Assembly (NCBI RefSeq): GCF_001982635.1
Contig: NZ_MKFI01000006.1
Coordinates: forward strand, 586,582-650,581
Direction of reading: 5' to 3'
Length of the DNA: 64,000 nt
Source: Bradyrhizobium mercantei
Lineage (GTDB): Bacteria > Pseudomonadota > Alphaproteobacteria > Rhizobiales > Xanthobacteraceae
The position numbers were made by a program, and so were the translations under genes. Each line of letters starts with the position of its first letter. The stretch's first letter is position 1. The notes beneath the pieces were generated by a model. The model searched no databases, had not been told where the DNA came from, and worked only from the letters and a program-made list of their open reading frames with translations. Shown piece by piece: positions 8,470 through 20,529 of this stretch.

Positions 8470-9720
8470 TTAGAGGTCCAGCACCAGGCGGGCCGGATCC
8501 TCCAGGCTCTCCTTGACGCGCACCAGGAAGGTGACCGCTTCCTTGCCGTCGATGACGCGGTGATCATAGGACAGCGCCAGATACATCATCGGGCGCACCT
8601 CGATCTTGCCGCCGACCACCATCGGCCGCTCCTGGATCTTGTGCATGCCGAGAATGCCGGACTGCGGCGCGTTCAGGATCGGCGTCGACATCAGCGAGCC
8701 GTAGATGCCGCCATTGGTGATGGTGAAGGTGCCGCCCTGCATCTCGTCGATCTTGAGCTGGCCGTCGCGGGCGCGGCGGCCGTAGTCGGCGATCGACTTC
8801 TCGATCTCGGCGATCGACTTGTGGTCGCAGTCGCGCACCACAGGCACCACCAGGCCGCGGTCGGTGCCGACCGCAACGCCGATGTGATAGTAGTTCTTGT
8901 AGATCAGGTCGGAGCCGTCGATCTCGGCGTTGACGGCCGGAATGTCCTTCAGCCCCTGCACGACCGCCTTGGTGAAGAAGCCCATGAAGCCGAGCTTCGA
9001 GCCGTGCTTCTTCTCGAACGTGTCCTTGTAGAGCGCACGCAGCTTCATCACCTCGGTCATGTCGACCTCGTTGAAGGTGGTCAGCATCGCGGCGGTGTTC
9101 TGCACGTCCTTGAGGCGGCGCGCGATGGTCTGGCGCAGCCGGGTCATCTTGACGCGCTCCTCGCGGGCGGCGTCGTCCGCCGGCGACGGCGCACGGACCT
9201 GCACCGCGGCGGCCGGCTGGTTGACCGGGGTCGGCGCCGAGGCGGCCTTCTCGATCGCGGCCAGCATGTCGCCCTTGGTCACCCGACCGTCCTTGCCCGA
9301 GCCCGGAACGGTCGAGGCATCGACGCCGCTCTCAGCCGACAGCTTGCGCACCGAGGGCGCCAGCGGCGCATCCGCCGGCGGGACTTTTGCCGCGGCAGGA
9401 GCGGATGCGGCAGCAGCCGCCGGAGCCGCAGCAGCCGGCGCGGCGGCCTTAGCCGGAGCAGCAGCGGGCTTGGCTGCCGGAGCAGCGCCGTCATTGATCT
9501 GGCCGAGCAGCGCACCGACGGCGACCGTCTCGCCATCCTTGGCGATGATCTCGCCGAGCGTGCCGGCGACCGGCGCGGGCACCTCGATGGTGACCTTGTC
9601 GGTCTCCAGCTCCACCAACGGCTCGTCCACCGCGACGGCCTCACCGGCCTTCTTGAACCAGCGGCCAATCGTCGCCTCGGTCACGGACTCGCCGAGCGTT
9701 GGAACGCGAATTTCAGTCAT
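8470..9720 (-). CDS. odhB: Dihydrolipoyllysine-residue succinyltransferase (E2 of 2-oxoglutarate dehydrogenase)
   Basis: 416-aa E2 core of the 2-oxoglutarate dehydrogenase complex; it transfers the succinyl group to CoA. The lipoyl domain covers residues 1-78 with the lipoylated Lys42 in ELETDKVTIE. An Ala/Pro-rich flexible linker follows, then the peripheral-subunit-binding domain (LAPSVRKLSAESG to GRVTKGD) and the acyltransferase domain ending in the catalytic LSYDHRVIDG. The start at 9720 (MTEIRVPTLGES) has AGGAA six bases upstream; an upstream extension is not part of the family. It follows odhA. Firm. Often named sucB. Confidence 0.97.
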   Translation of the reverse strand: MTEIRVPTLGESVTEATIGRWFKKAGEAVAVDEPLVELETDKVTIEVPAPVAGTLGEIIAKDGETVAVGALLGQINDGAAPAAKPAAAPAKAAAPAAAAPAAAAASAPAAAKVPPADAPLAPSVRKLSAESGVDASTVPGSGKDGRVTKGDMLAAIEKAASAPTPVNQPAAAVQVRAPSPADDAAREERVKMTRLRQTIARRLKDVQNTAAMLTTFNEVDMTEVMKLRALYKDTFEKKHGSKLGFMGFFTKAVVQGLKDIPAVNAEIDGSDLIYKNYYHIGVAVGTDRGLVVPVVRDCDHKSIAEIEKSIADYGRRARDGQLKIDEMQGGTFTITNGGIYGSLMSTPILNAPQSGILGMHKIQERPMVVGGKIEVRPMMYLALSYDHRVIDGKEAVTFLVRVKESLEDPARLVLDL

Positions 9721-9889
9721 GGTCTTTTCCTCGATAACCTTGCGGTCGCAAAATTTGCGGTCGTAGAACTTGGCTGCCACCGCCCGCCAAAGCGGACGAT
9801 CCGGTACTCCGTGACGACAGCACTTGTGCTGGATGACGCGGGATACCGGATGCCCCGCACAAGGCGGGGCATGGTGTTGGTGAAGATCG

Positions 9890-12850
<2,961 letters not shown>

Positions 12851-12956
12851 GGGGCAGTCCTGGTGATTTTTCGGTTCGCGCGTAGGAGACGGCGCAAGTG
12901 CCGGTCTGGGAAGAGCGCCGGCTGGATGGATATCCTTTACCCTATCTGGGTCGGAT

Positions 12957-13010
12957 ATTCCTGCCTAAAAGAACCAAGAAATGAATATATTTTCAATACT
13001 TATTGATCCG
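12957..13010 (-). promoter_or_regulatory. AT-rich putative promoter region of odhA
   Basis: A markedly AT-rich 54-bp island in otherwise GC-rich DNA lies between the sucD terminator and odhA. Read on the minus strand it contains TTGAAA and TATATT elements, but not at an ideal mutual spacing. Placement suggests promoter activity for odhA-odhB-SDR-lpdA; the exact boxes cannot be assigned. Confidence 0.4.
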
Positions 13011-13033
13011 CCCGTTGGGCGGTAACCTCAACG

Positions 13034-13077
13034 AAAAGGCGGCGTTTCCGGGGCGGAACTCGCCCGGAAACGCCGCC
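13034..13077 (-). terminator. Intrinsic terminator downstream of sucD
   Basis: Perfect 15-bp stem GGCGGCGTTTCCGGG (13038-13052) / CCCGGAAACGCCGCC (13063-13077) with a 10-base loop. On the minus strand the stem is followed by TTTTCG. It lies 30 bases past the sucD stop codon and separates the succinyl-CoA ligase transcript from odhA. Confidence 0.88.
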
Positions 13078-13105
13078 ATAATCCCAAAGGGAACTTCGCC
13101 GATCG

Positions 13106-13987
13106 TTACTTCAGCATCTCGGCGAGCGTGTGCCCGAGCCGTGCCGGCGACGGCGACACCTTGATGCCGGCGGCTTCCATCGCCGCGGTCTTGGAACCGG
13201 CGTCGCCCTTGCCGCCGGAGATGATCGCGCCAGCATGGCCCATGCGGCGGCCGGGAGGTGCGGTGACACCGGCGATGAAGCCGACCATCGGCTTCTTGCG
13301 GCCGCGCTTGGCCTCGTCCTTGAGGAACTGGGCGGCGTCTTCCTCGGCCGAGCCGCCGATTTCGCCGATCATGACGATCGACTTGGTCTTCTCGTCGGCC
13401 AAGAACATCTCCAGCATGTCGATGAACTCGGTGCCCTTGACCGGGTCGCCGCCGATGCCGACCGCGGTGGTCTGGCCGAGGCCCTCCTGGGTGGTCTGGA
13501 ACACCGCCTCATAGGTCAGGGTGCCGGAGCGGGAGACGATGCCGACCGAGCCGGGCTTGAAGATGTTGGCCGGCATGATGCCGATCTTGCACTCGCCGGC
13601 GGTCATCACGCCGGGGCAGTTCGGCCCGATCAGCCGCGACTTCGAGCCGGACAGCGAGCGCTTCACGCGCACCATGTCGAGCACCGGGATGCCCTCGGTG
13701 ATGCAGACGATCAGCGGGATCTCCGCATCGATCGCTTCGCAGATCGCATCCGCCGCGCCCGGCGGCGGCACATAGACCACGCTGGCGTCGGCGCCGGTCT
13801 TTTCGCGCGCTTCGGCGACGGTGTCGAACACCGGCAGGTTGAGATGGGTCGAGCCGCCTTTGCCCGGCGCCACGCCGCCAACCATCTTGGTGCCGTAAGC
13901 GATCGCCGCTTCCGAATGGAACGTGCCGTTCTTGCCGGTGAAGCCCTGGCAGATGACCTTGGTGTTCTTGTCGATCAGAATGGACAT
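13106..13987 (-). CDS. sucD: Succinate-CoA ligase [ADP-forming] subunit alpha
   Basis: 293-aa alpha subunit that binds CoA and carries the phosphohistidine during substrate-level phosphorylation (succinyl-CoA to succinate). The N-terminal CoA-binding motif GFTGKNGTFHSE is seen, along with the ligase segment GPNCPGVMT and the phospho-His loop GHAGAIISGGKGDAGSK near residue 250. It is the last gene of the mdh-sucC-DUF1579-sucD run and is followed by a strong terminator. Works as a heterotetramer with SucC. Confidence 0.98.
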   Translation of the reverse strand: MSILIDKNTKVICQGFTGKNGTFHSEAAIAYGTKMVGGVAPGKGGSTHLNLPVFDTVAEAREKTGADASVVYVPPPGAADAICEAIDAEIPLIVCITEGIPVLDMVRVKRSLSGSKSRLIGPNCPGVMTAGECKIGIMPANIFKPGSVGIVSRSGTLTYEAVFQTTQEGLGQTTAVGIGGDPVKGTEFIDMLEMFLADEKTKSIVMIGEIGGSAEEDAAQFLKDEAKRGRKKPMVGFIAGVTAPPGRRMGHAGAIISGGKGDAGSKTAAMEAAGIKVSPSPARLGHTLAEMLK

Positions 13988-14023
13988 GGTTCGAGATGCT
14001 TTCGCGAGACAGCGGTGAAGGGT

Positions 14024-14500
14024 TTAGTGGATACGCCGGTACACGCCGGTGAGCACGTCGGCCCACCCTTCCGCGTCAGGCGAGAACTGGATTTTCATGT
14101 TGTAGGTGTTGTCGTCGACGACCTCGTAGACGTGACGGGCATTGCCGCGCAGCGAGCCGCGCACCAGGATCAGCGACTTGCCCGCCCAGCCGCCGGAGGC
14201 CGGCGACGGCGGGTAGTAGCCGAGTGAATCGTGCCAGAACAATTTGTAGGCCCGATCGTCGCGGTCGTAGGTGAAGACGCCGTGGGTGGCGAAGCTTTCC
14301 TTGCCGTCGCGGCTCTGCACGCTGTCCTGGATCAAATAGAAGCCGTTGAGCGCGATGCGCGCAACGACATGCGAGGTGGCTGGACCGCCGGCGGTCCAGC
14401 GCGACGGATAGACCATCTCTTCGCCGTTCCACTCGCCGGCGAAAACCGCGAGCTTGCGGTGTTCTTCCAGTGGTGTCGGAGCGTCGAGATGATCGGCCAT
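14024..14500 (-). CDS. DUF1579-like protein encoded between sucC and sucD
   Basis: 158-aa soluble protein resembling the DUF1579 family (beta-rich, probably lipocalin/calycin-like). HRKLAVFAGEWNGEE near the N-terminus is typical of the family. No signal peptide or membrane segment. Its ATG lies two bases after the sucC stop codon, with GGGAGG inside the end of sucC, so it is almost certainly co-transcribed and translationally coupled. sucD follows 36 bases later. Function unknown. The position suggests a link to succinyl-CoA ligase, but no catalytic residue supports a particular activity. Confidence 0.82.
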   Translation of the reverse strand: MADHLDAPTPLEEHRKLAVFAGEWNGEEMVYPSRWTAGGPATSHVVARIALNGFYLIQDSVQSRDGKESFATHGVFTYDRDDRAYKLFWHDSLGYYPPSPASGGWAGKSLILVRGSLRGNARHVYEVVDDNTYNMKIQFSPDAEGWADVLTGVYRRIH

Positions 14501-14502
14501 CG

Positions 14503-15699
<1,197 letters not shown>

Positions 15700-15812
15700 G
15701 GAAAGACGCTCCCAAACCCTCGTGCGGCGAACTTAACGTCAGCCCTGACGCTGGCATACCATATACCAAGGCTCGCGCAACTACAAAATCCGCCAGAATT
15801 TCATCATCTTGT

Positions 15813-15844
15813 ACCCGACAGGCGATTGAGATCGCCTATCGGGT
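15813..15844 (-). terminator. Imperfect hairpin between mdh and sucC
   Basis: A 14-bp stem with one mismatch (ACCCGACAGGCGAT / ATCGCCTATCGGGT, loop TGAG) lies just past the mdh stop. It has no T-run on the minus strand, so it may be a processing or pausing site and not a true terminator. Confidence 0.4.
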
Positions 15845-15859
15845 CATTGCCGATTGAGA

Positions 15860-16828
15860 TTACTTGCCGAGCAGGTCGGGCGCGATCTTCTTGCAGGCAT
15901 CGACCAGGCCCTGCACCGCGCCGACCGACTTGTCGAACGCTTCACGGTCCTTGCCGGCGAGCTCGATCTCGACCACGCGCTCGACACCCTTGGAGCCGAT
16001 CACGGTGGGCACGCCCACATACATGTCCTTCACGCCGTACTCGCCGTTGAGATAGGCCGCGCAGGGCAGCACGCGCTTCTTGTCCTTCAGGTAGCTCTCG
16101 GCCATCGCGATCGCGGACGCCGCCGGCGCGTAGAACGCCGAGCCGGTCTTGAGCAGGTTGACGATCTCGGCGCCGCCGTTGCGGGTGCGGTCGACGATCT
16201 CGTCGATGCGGGCCTGCGAGGTCCAGCCCATCTTGACGAGGTCGGGCAGCGGAATGCCGGCAACGGTGGAGTAGCGGGTCAGCGGCACCATGGTGTCGCC
16301 GTGGCCGCCGAGCACGAAGGCGGTGACGTCTTCAACCGAGACGTTGAATTCGTCGGCCAGGAAATAGCGGAAGCGCGCGGAGTCGAGCACGCCGGCCATG
16401 CCGACCACCTTCTTGTGCGGCAGGCCCGAGGCCTTCTGCAGCGCCCACACCATCGCGTCGAGCGGGTTGGTGATGCAGATGACGAAGGCGTCGGGCGCGT
16501 ACTTCTTGATGCCGGCGCCGACCTGCTCCATGACCTTCAGGTTGATGGAGAGGAGATCGTCGCGGCTCATGCCGGGCTTGCGCGGCACACCGGCGGTGAC
16601 GATGCAGACCTTGGCGCCGTCGAGCGCTTCATAGGAATTGGCGCCGACCAGGTTGGAGTCGAAACCATCGACCGGCGACGACTGCGCGATGTCGAGCGCT
16701 TTGCCCTGCGGCACGCCCTCGGCGATGTCGAACAGCACAACGTCTCCGAGTTCCTTGAGGCCAACGAGGTGCGCCAGCGTTCCGCCGATCTGTCCGGAGC
16801 CAATCAGTGCAATCTTGTCGCGTGCCAT
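15860..16828 (-). CDS. mdh: Malate dehydrogenase
   Basis: 322-aa LDH-like NAD-dependent malate dehydrogenase (malate to oxaloacetate). NAD-binding motif GSGQIGGTLAHL lies at about 10-21. Substrate arginines are visible in GVPRKPGMSRDDL and in the Arg after the catalytic loop. The ITNPLD motif and the catalytic His in GGHGDTMVPL are present. This is the lactate-dehydrogenase-like type common in alphaproteobacteria. First gene of the TCA block on the minus strand; zapE lies upstream on the same strand with a 209-bp gap. Confidence 0.98.
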   Translation of the reverse strand: MARDKIALIGSGQIGGTLAHLVGLKELGDVVLFDIAEGVPQGKALDIAQSSPVDGFDSNLVGANSYEALDGAKVCIVTAGVPRKPGMSRDDLLSINLKVMEQVGAGIKKYAPDAFVICITNPLDAMVWALQKASGLPHKKVVGMAGVLDSARFRYFLADEFNVSVEDVTAFVLGGHGDTMVPLTRYSTVAGIPLPDLVKMGWTSQARIDEIVDRTRNGGAEIVNLLKTGSAFYAPAASAIAMAESYLKDKKRVLPCAAYLNGEYGVKDMYVGVPTVIGSKGVERVVEIELAGKDREAFDKSVGAVQGLVDACKKIAPDLLGK

Positions 16829-17037
16829 GGGAAATCAGTCCTTTGAACTGGTGCAGGAGGGAGAGGGAAGTCGGTTGCAAGGGTGGTTATCCCTTTCGAA
16901 TGATCCATTCAAGTCAGGGCCTGCCCGAATGCGGGCCCTGCCTCGAATTCGCTCAGGCATGCCAGCAACGTCCGTCCCGGTGACACGAAAGTTGCTCCGA
17001 TCCGGATCGTGGGCAAGACCAAATTCAAGGCTGGAAT

Positions 17038-18228
17038 TCAGGTCTCGACCAGGCCGGTCGAGGCGCCGCTTGCAGAAGAGTCCTTCCGGCCGTGCGGCAG
17101 CGCCAAATAGGATTCAGAGCTCATCTCGATCAGGCGCGAGGACGTGCGCTTGAACTCCATCGCCTCGACGCCGTCCTCCGCAAGGTACAGCGACACCGGA
17201 TCGGCCTCGGCCGAGGCCATCAACTTCACGGCATTGTCATAGAGCGTGTCGATCAGCGAGATGAAGCGCTTGGCGGCGTTGCGCTCGGCGTAATCCATCA
17301 CCGGAATGTGGTCGATCAGGATCGTGTGGTAGTCGTGCGCGAGCCTCAGGTAATCGGACGCGGCAAGCGGCTTCTCACAGATGTCCATGAAGCTGAAGCG
17401 CGCGACGCCGTGCGCCGAGCACGGCACGTTCAGGATGCGCCCCTTGATCGGAATGAGGCGCGCCTTGCACGGTGCATTGCCGGTCATCTTGCGCCAGGCC
17501 GCGTTGAGCGCGGCATCGGCCGCGTCGTCCGCGGGCACCAGCCACATTTTCACGCCGACGAGCTTCTCCAGCCGGAAGTCGGTGCGCGCATCGAGCCGCA
17601 GCACGTCCATGTGATCCGATATCTGCGCAATGAACGGCAGGAACAGCGCGCGATTGAGGCCGCCCTTGTAGAGATCCTCAGGCGCGACGTTCGAGGTCGC
17701 GACCACCACGGTGCCGAGATCGAACAGCTTTGCGAACAACCGCCCGAGGATCATCGCGTCGGCGATGTCGGTGACGTGGAATTCGTCGAAGCAGAGCAGC
17801 CAGGCTTCGTCGAAGATCGCCTGCGCGGTGAGCGCAATGACGTCACCGTCCGCGATCTCGCCGCGCGCGATCTGCTGGCGGTAGCCGTAGATGCGCTCAT
17901 GCGCCTCGGCCATGAATTCGTGGAAATGCGCGCGGCGCTTGTGCTCGACCTCGCTCTGCTGGAAGAACAAATCCATCAGCATGGTCTTGCCGCGGCCGAC
18001 CTCGCCATGGACGTAGAGCCCGCGCGGCGGCTTGTCGTCCTTGTCGCCGCCGAACAGCCGTCCGAACAGGCCTTGCTTGCGCTGCGGCTTGTAGCTCGCG
18101 AGCCGCTCCTCAAGCGCGCCGAATGCCTCGGCCGCGGCGGCCTGCGCGGGATCAGCCTCGATCGCACCGGAGGCGACCAGGGACTTGTAGTGTTCGAGGA
18201 ACGAACTGGCGGGCGAGGTGGACAGCAT
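17038..18228 (-). CDS. zapE: Cell division protein ZapE (AFG1-like ATPase)
   Basis: 396-aa AFG1/ZapE family AAA+ ATPase. Walker A is GEVGRGKTMLMD, Walker B is LLCFDEFHVTDIADA, and the sensor/arginine region follows. In E. coli ZapE binds FtsZ and affects ring stability; the mitochondrial relative AFG1/LACE1 works in membrane-protein quality control. Full length. AAGGTGG precedes the ATG. It sits upstream of mdh, a common alphaproteobacterial pairing. Confidence 0.94.
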   Translation of the reverse strand: MLSTSPASSFLEHYKSLVASGAIEADPAQAAAAEAFGALEERLASYKPQRKQGLFGRLFGGDKDDKPPRGLYVHGEVGRGKTMLMDLFFQQSEVEHKRRAHFHEFMAEAHERIYGYRQQIARGEIADGDVIALTAQAIFDEAWLLCFDEFHVTDIADAMILGRLFAKLFDLGTVVVATSNVAPEDLYKGGLNRALFLPFIAQISDHMDVLRLDARTDFRLEKLVGVKMWLVPADDAADAALNAAWRKMTGNAPCKARLIPIKGRILNVPCSAHGVARFSFMDICEKPLAASDYLRLAHDYHTILIDHIPVMDYAERNAAKRFISLIDTLYDNAVKLMASAEADPVSLYLAEDGVEAMEFKRTSSRLIEMSSESYLALPHGRKDSSASGASTGLVET

Positions 18229-18376
18229 GAGCCCACCTTACGGCCCTACTGCGCGGCAAATTGCAAGCCGTGAATTGTGCCAATGCCGATGCAGCAGGTA
18301 TGCAAGCGCGAAGCCTTGCATACCACGGCCGACCGCACGCGCCTCGCCGGCGCCTCAAACTGCGATCCGCGACGTC

Positions 18377-18913
18377 TTACGCGCAGAGCTCGTAGGCGTC
18401 CTCGACCACGTAGGGACCGCCGCCTGTCGATGCACGCGACGAGAACAGCACGAAGCGGTCCGCCAGGAAGGTGCGGCTCGGGAAGTAGCCGCGCACGGAC
18501 AGATAATCCGCGACGTCCTGGCTCGACGCGTCATGCAAACGCGCGAGCGTGACATGTGGCGTGAATTTCCTGCCCTCGGGATCGAGCCCCATCCGCTGCA
18601 TCATCCGCTCGAGCTCGGCCTGCAGTTCGATCAGCGGCCGGCTCGGCTCGACGGCGGCAACCACCGCGCGCGGCTTGCGTCCGCCGAAGCTCGACAGGCC
18701 CTGCAGTTTGACCTCGAACGGTTTGCGGTTCACCCGAAACAACATCGTCGCGATCTCGTTGGCCCAGAGGCCGTCGATATCGCCGATGAAGCGCAGGGTG
18801 ACGTGATAATTTTCGGGATCGATCCAGCGTGCGCCGGGAAGGCCGCCACGCAAATTGGAGAGGGATTGGCCGATATCGGCCGGAATTTCCAGACCAGTGA
18901 ACAGACGCGGCAT
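18377..18913 (-). CDS. thpR: RNA 2',3'-cyclic phosphodiesterase (2H family, LigT/ThpR)
   Basis: 178-aa 2H phosphoesterase defined by two HxT/Sx motifs, both visible: HVTLRF (in NYHVTLRFIGD) and HVTLAR (in TPHVTLARLHD). It opens 2',3'-cyclic phosphate ends of RNA. The start at 18913 (MPRLFTGLEIP) matches the family N-terminus; codons further upstream lack similarity. It stands alone between zapE and tesA on the same strand. Confidence 0.93.
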   Translation of the reverse strand: MPRLFTGLEIPADIGQSLSNLRGGLPGARWIDPENYHVTLRFIGDIDGLWANEIATMLFRVNRKPFEVKLQGLSSFGGRKPRAVVAAVEPSRPLIELQAELERMMQRMGLDPEGRKFTPHVTLARLHDASSQDVADYLSVRGYFPSRTFLADRFVLFSSRASTGGGPYVVEDAYELCA

Positions 18914-19081
18914 CGCTATAATCCTCGATGCTTGGCGCGGGTTTTGGGAGCCCGCACCCTGTAACAAGCCCGGCGACGAATCACCGACGCCTATTTGTAC
19001 CCGAGATATGTGACTCTGCGAAGCATGAGGCGTTAACAGCTCGTAAACCTACGGGACACGGCACGGCGCGCTGCCTGCGTT

Positions 19082-19798
19082 TCAACTGCGTTGCCCTGAC
19101 AATGCGCCGAGAAATGCCTCCACTGTGGGCAGGATATTCTTCACAACGATGTCCACACCTTCTGCGGTCGGATGCATGCCGTCGGCCTGATTGATCTTCG
19201 GATTGGCAGCAACGCCATCGAGGAAGAACGGATAGAGCGGCACGCCAAGCGACTTCGAGAGATCCGGATAGATCGCGTTGAACTTCGCTGCATACTCACT
19301 TCCATAATTCGGTGGCGCGAGCATGCCGCACAAGAGCACGGCGATCTTGCGCGCCTGCAACTTTGTGATGATGTCGGAGAGCGCGGCACGCGTCACCGCG
19401 GGATCGATGCCGCGCAGGGCATCGTTGGCGCCGAGCTCGACGATGACAGCATCGGTTCCATCGGCCACCGACCAGTCGAGCCGCTCGCGGCCGCCCGAGG
19501 CGGTGTCGCCGGACACCCCGGCATTGGTCATCTCGACCTTTATCCCCTTGGCTTCCAAGGCTTTTTGCAGCCGGACCGGAAATGCCGCATCGGCCGGAAG
19601 GCCGTAGCCGGCGCTCAGGGAATCGCCCAGCACCACCATCTTGATCGGTTTTGCGGAAGCTTTCGCCTGACCTTTCCCCTGCTCTGACATCTGCGCGCTG
19701 GCCGCCGTCATCAAGCCCATAAGCAACACGAGTATGTGCACGAAGATTCGCAACCGGGCCTCGACCGCAGCCGCGGAAGTGCCATATGACCGAACCAT
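19082..19798 (-). CDS. tesA: Arylesterase / TesA-like SGNH hydrolase
   Basis: 238-aa secreted GDSL/SGNH hydrolase (TesA: acyl-CoA thioesterase, lysophospholipase L1 or arylesterase). A hydrophobic signal segment (IFVHILVLLMGLMTAASAQ) precedes the catalytic GDSLSAGYG. Block GANDALRG supplies the Asn, and the Asp/His pair lies in ADGMHPTAEG near the C-terminus. Divergent from the ABC exporter, as in E. coli tesA/ybbAP. The start ATG at 19798 overlaps the exporter start ATG in one CATG; another ATG at 19810 is possible. Substrate not determinable. Confidence 0.92.
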   Translation of the reverse strand: MVRSYGTSAAAVEARLRIFVHILVLLMGLMTAASAQMSEQGKGQAKASAKPIKMVVLGDSLSAGYGLPADAAFPVRLQKALEAKGIKVEMTNAGVSGDTASGGRERLDWSVADGTDAVIVELGANDALRGIDPAVTRAALSDIITKLQARKIAVLLCGMLAPPNYGSEYAAKFNAIYPDLSKSLGVPLYPFFLDGVAANPKINQADGMHPTAEGVDIVVKNILPTVEAFLGALSGQRS

Positions 19799-20516
19799 GG
19801 ACAGTCTCATCGAATCCTCTTCACTGACCGACGTCGAGCCGGACACCATTGCCGTCAAGAACGTCAATCTCTCGCTCGGCACCGGCGCGGCACGGGTACA
19901 TATCCTCAAAGATATCAGCCTTCGTGTGGCAGCGGGTGAGGCCATCGGCCTGATCGGCCCGTCGGGCTCGGGCAAGTCGACCTTGCTGATGGTGATGGCG
20001 GGGCTTGAACGTCCTGACAGTGGAGAAGTGGTCGTCAACGGCACCTCGTTCAATGCCCTCGATGAAGATGCGCTGGCGCGCTTTCGCGGCCGCCAGGTCG
20101 GCATCGTCTTCCAATCGTTTCATCTGATCCCGACCATGACGGCGCTGGAGAACGTCGCCGTGCCGCTCGAGCTCGCCGGCAATCCCGACGCCGCCGCGCG
20201 CGCCGCGCAGGAACTGCAATCGGTCGGGCTCGGCGAACGCCTGCATCATTATCCGACGCAGCTCTCCGGCGGCGAGCAGCAGCGCGTCGCGATCGCACGC
20301 GCGCTGGCGCCCGATCCCGCAATCCTCGTTGCCGACGAGCCGACCGGAAATCTCGACGAGACGACCGGAAAGCAGATCGTCGATCTGCTGTTCACCAAGC
20401 ACGCCGAGCGCGGCATGACGCTGGTGCTGGTGACGCATGATCTCGCGCTCGCGCAGCGCTGCGACCGCGTGGTACGGCTGCGCTCCGGCCGCATCGACGG
20501 ACAATCAACGACATGA
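19797..20516 (+). CDS. ybbA: ABC transporter ATP-binding protein (YbbA/LolD-like)
   Basis: 239-aa ABC ATPase of the MacB/LolD/YbbA group. Walker A is GPSGSGKSTLL, the signature is LSGGEQQRVAIARAL, and Walker B is ILVADEPTGNLDE. It pairs with the FtsX-like permease just downstream (14-bp gap); together with the divergent tesA this is the conserved ybbAP-tesA arrangement. The start is taken at 19797 (MDSLIESS); an ATG at 19734 would add 21 residues that overlap tesA. No clear SD for either. The exported substrate is unknown. Confidence 0.92.
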   Translation: MDSLIESSSLTDVEPDTIAVKNVNLSLGTGAARVHILKDISLRVAAGEAIGLIGPSGSGKSTLLMVMAGLERPDSGEVVVNGTSFNALDEDALARFRGRQVGIVFQSFHLIPTMTALENVAVPLELAGNPDAAARAAQELQSVGLGERLHHYPTQLSGGEQQRVAIARALAPDPAILVADEPTGNLDETTGKQIVDLLFTKHAERGMTLVLVTHDLALAQRCDRVVRLRSGRIDGQSTT

Positions 20517-20529
20517 GCTTTGCCACCAC

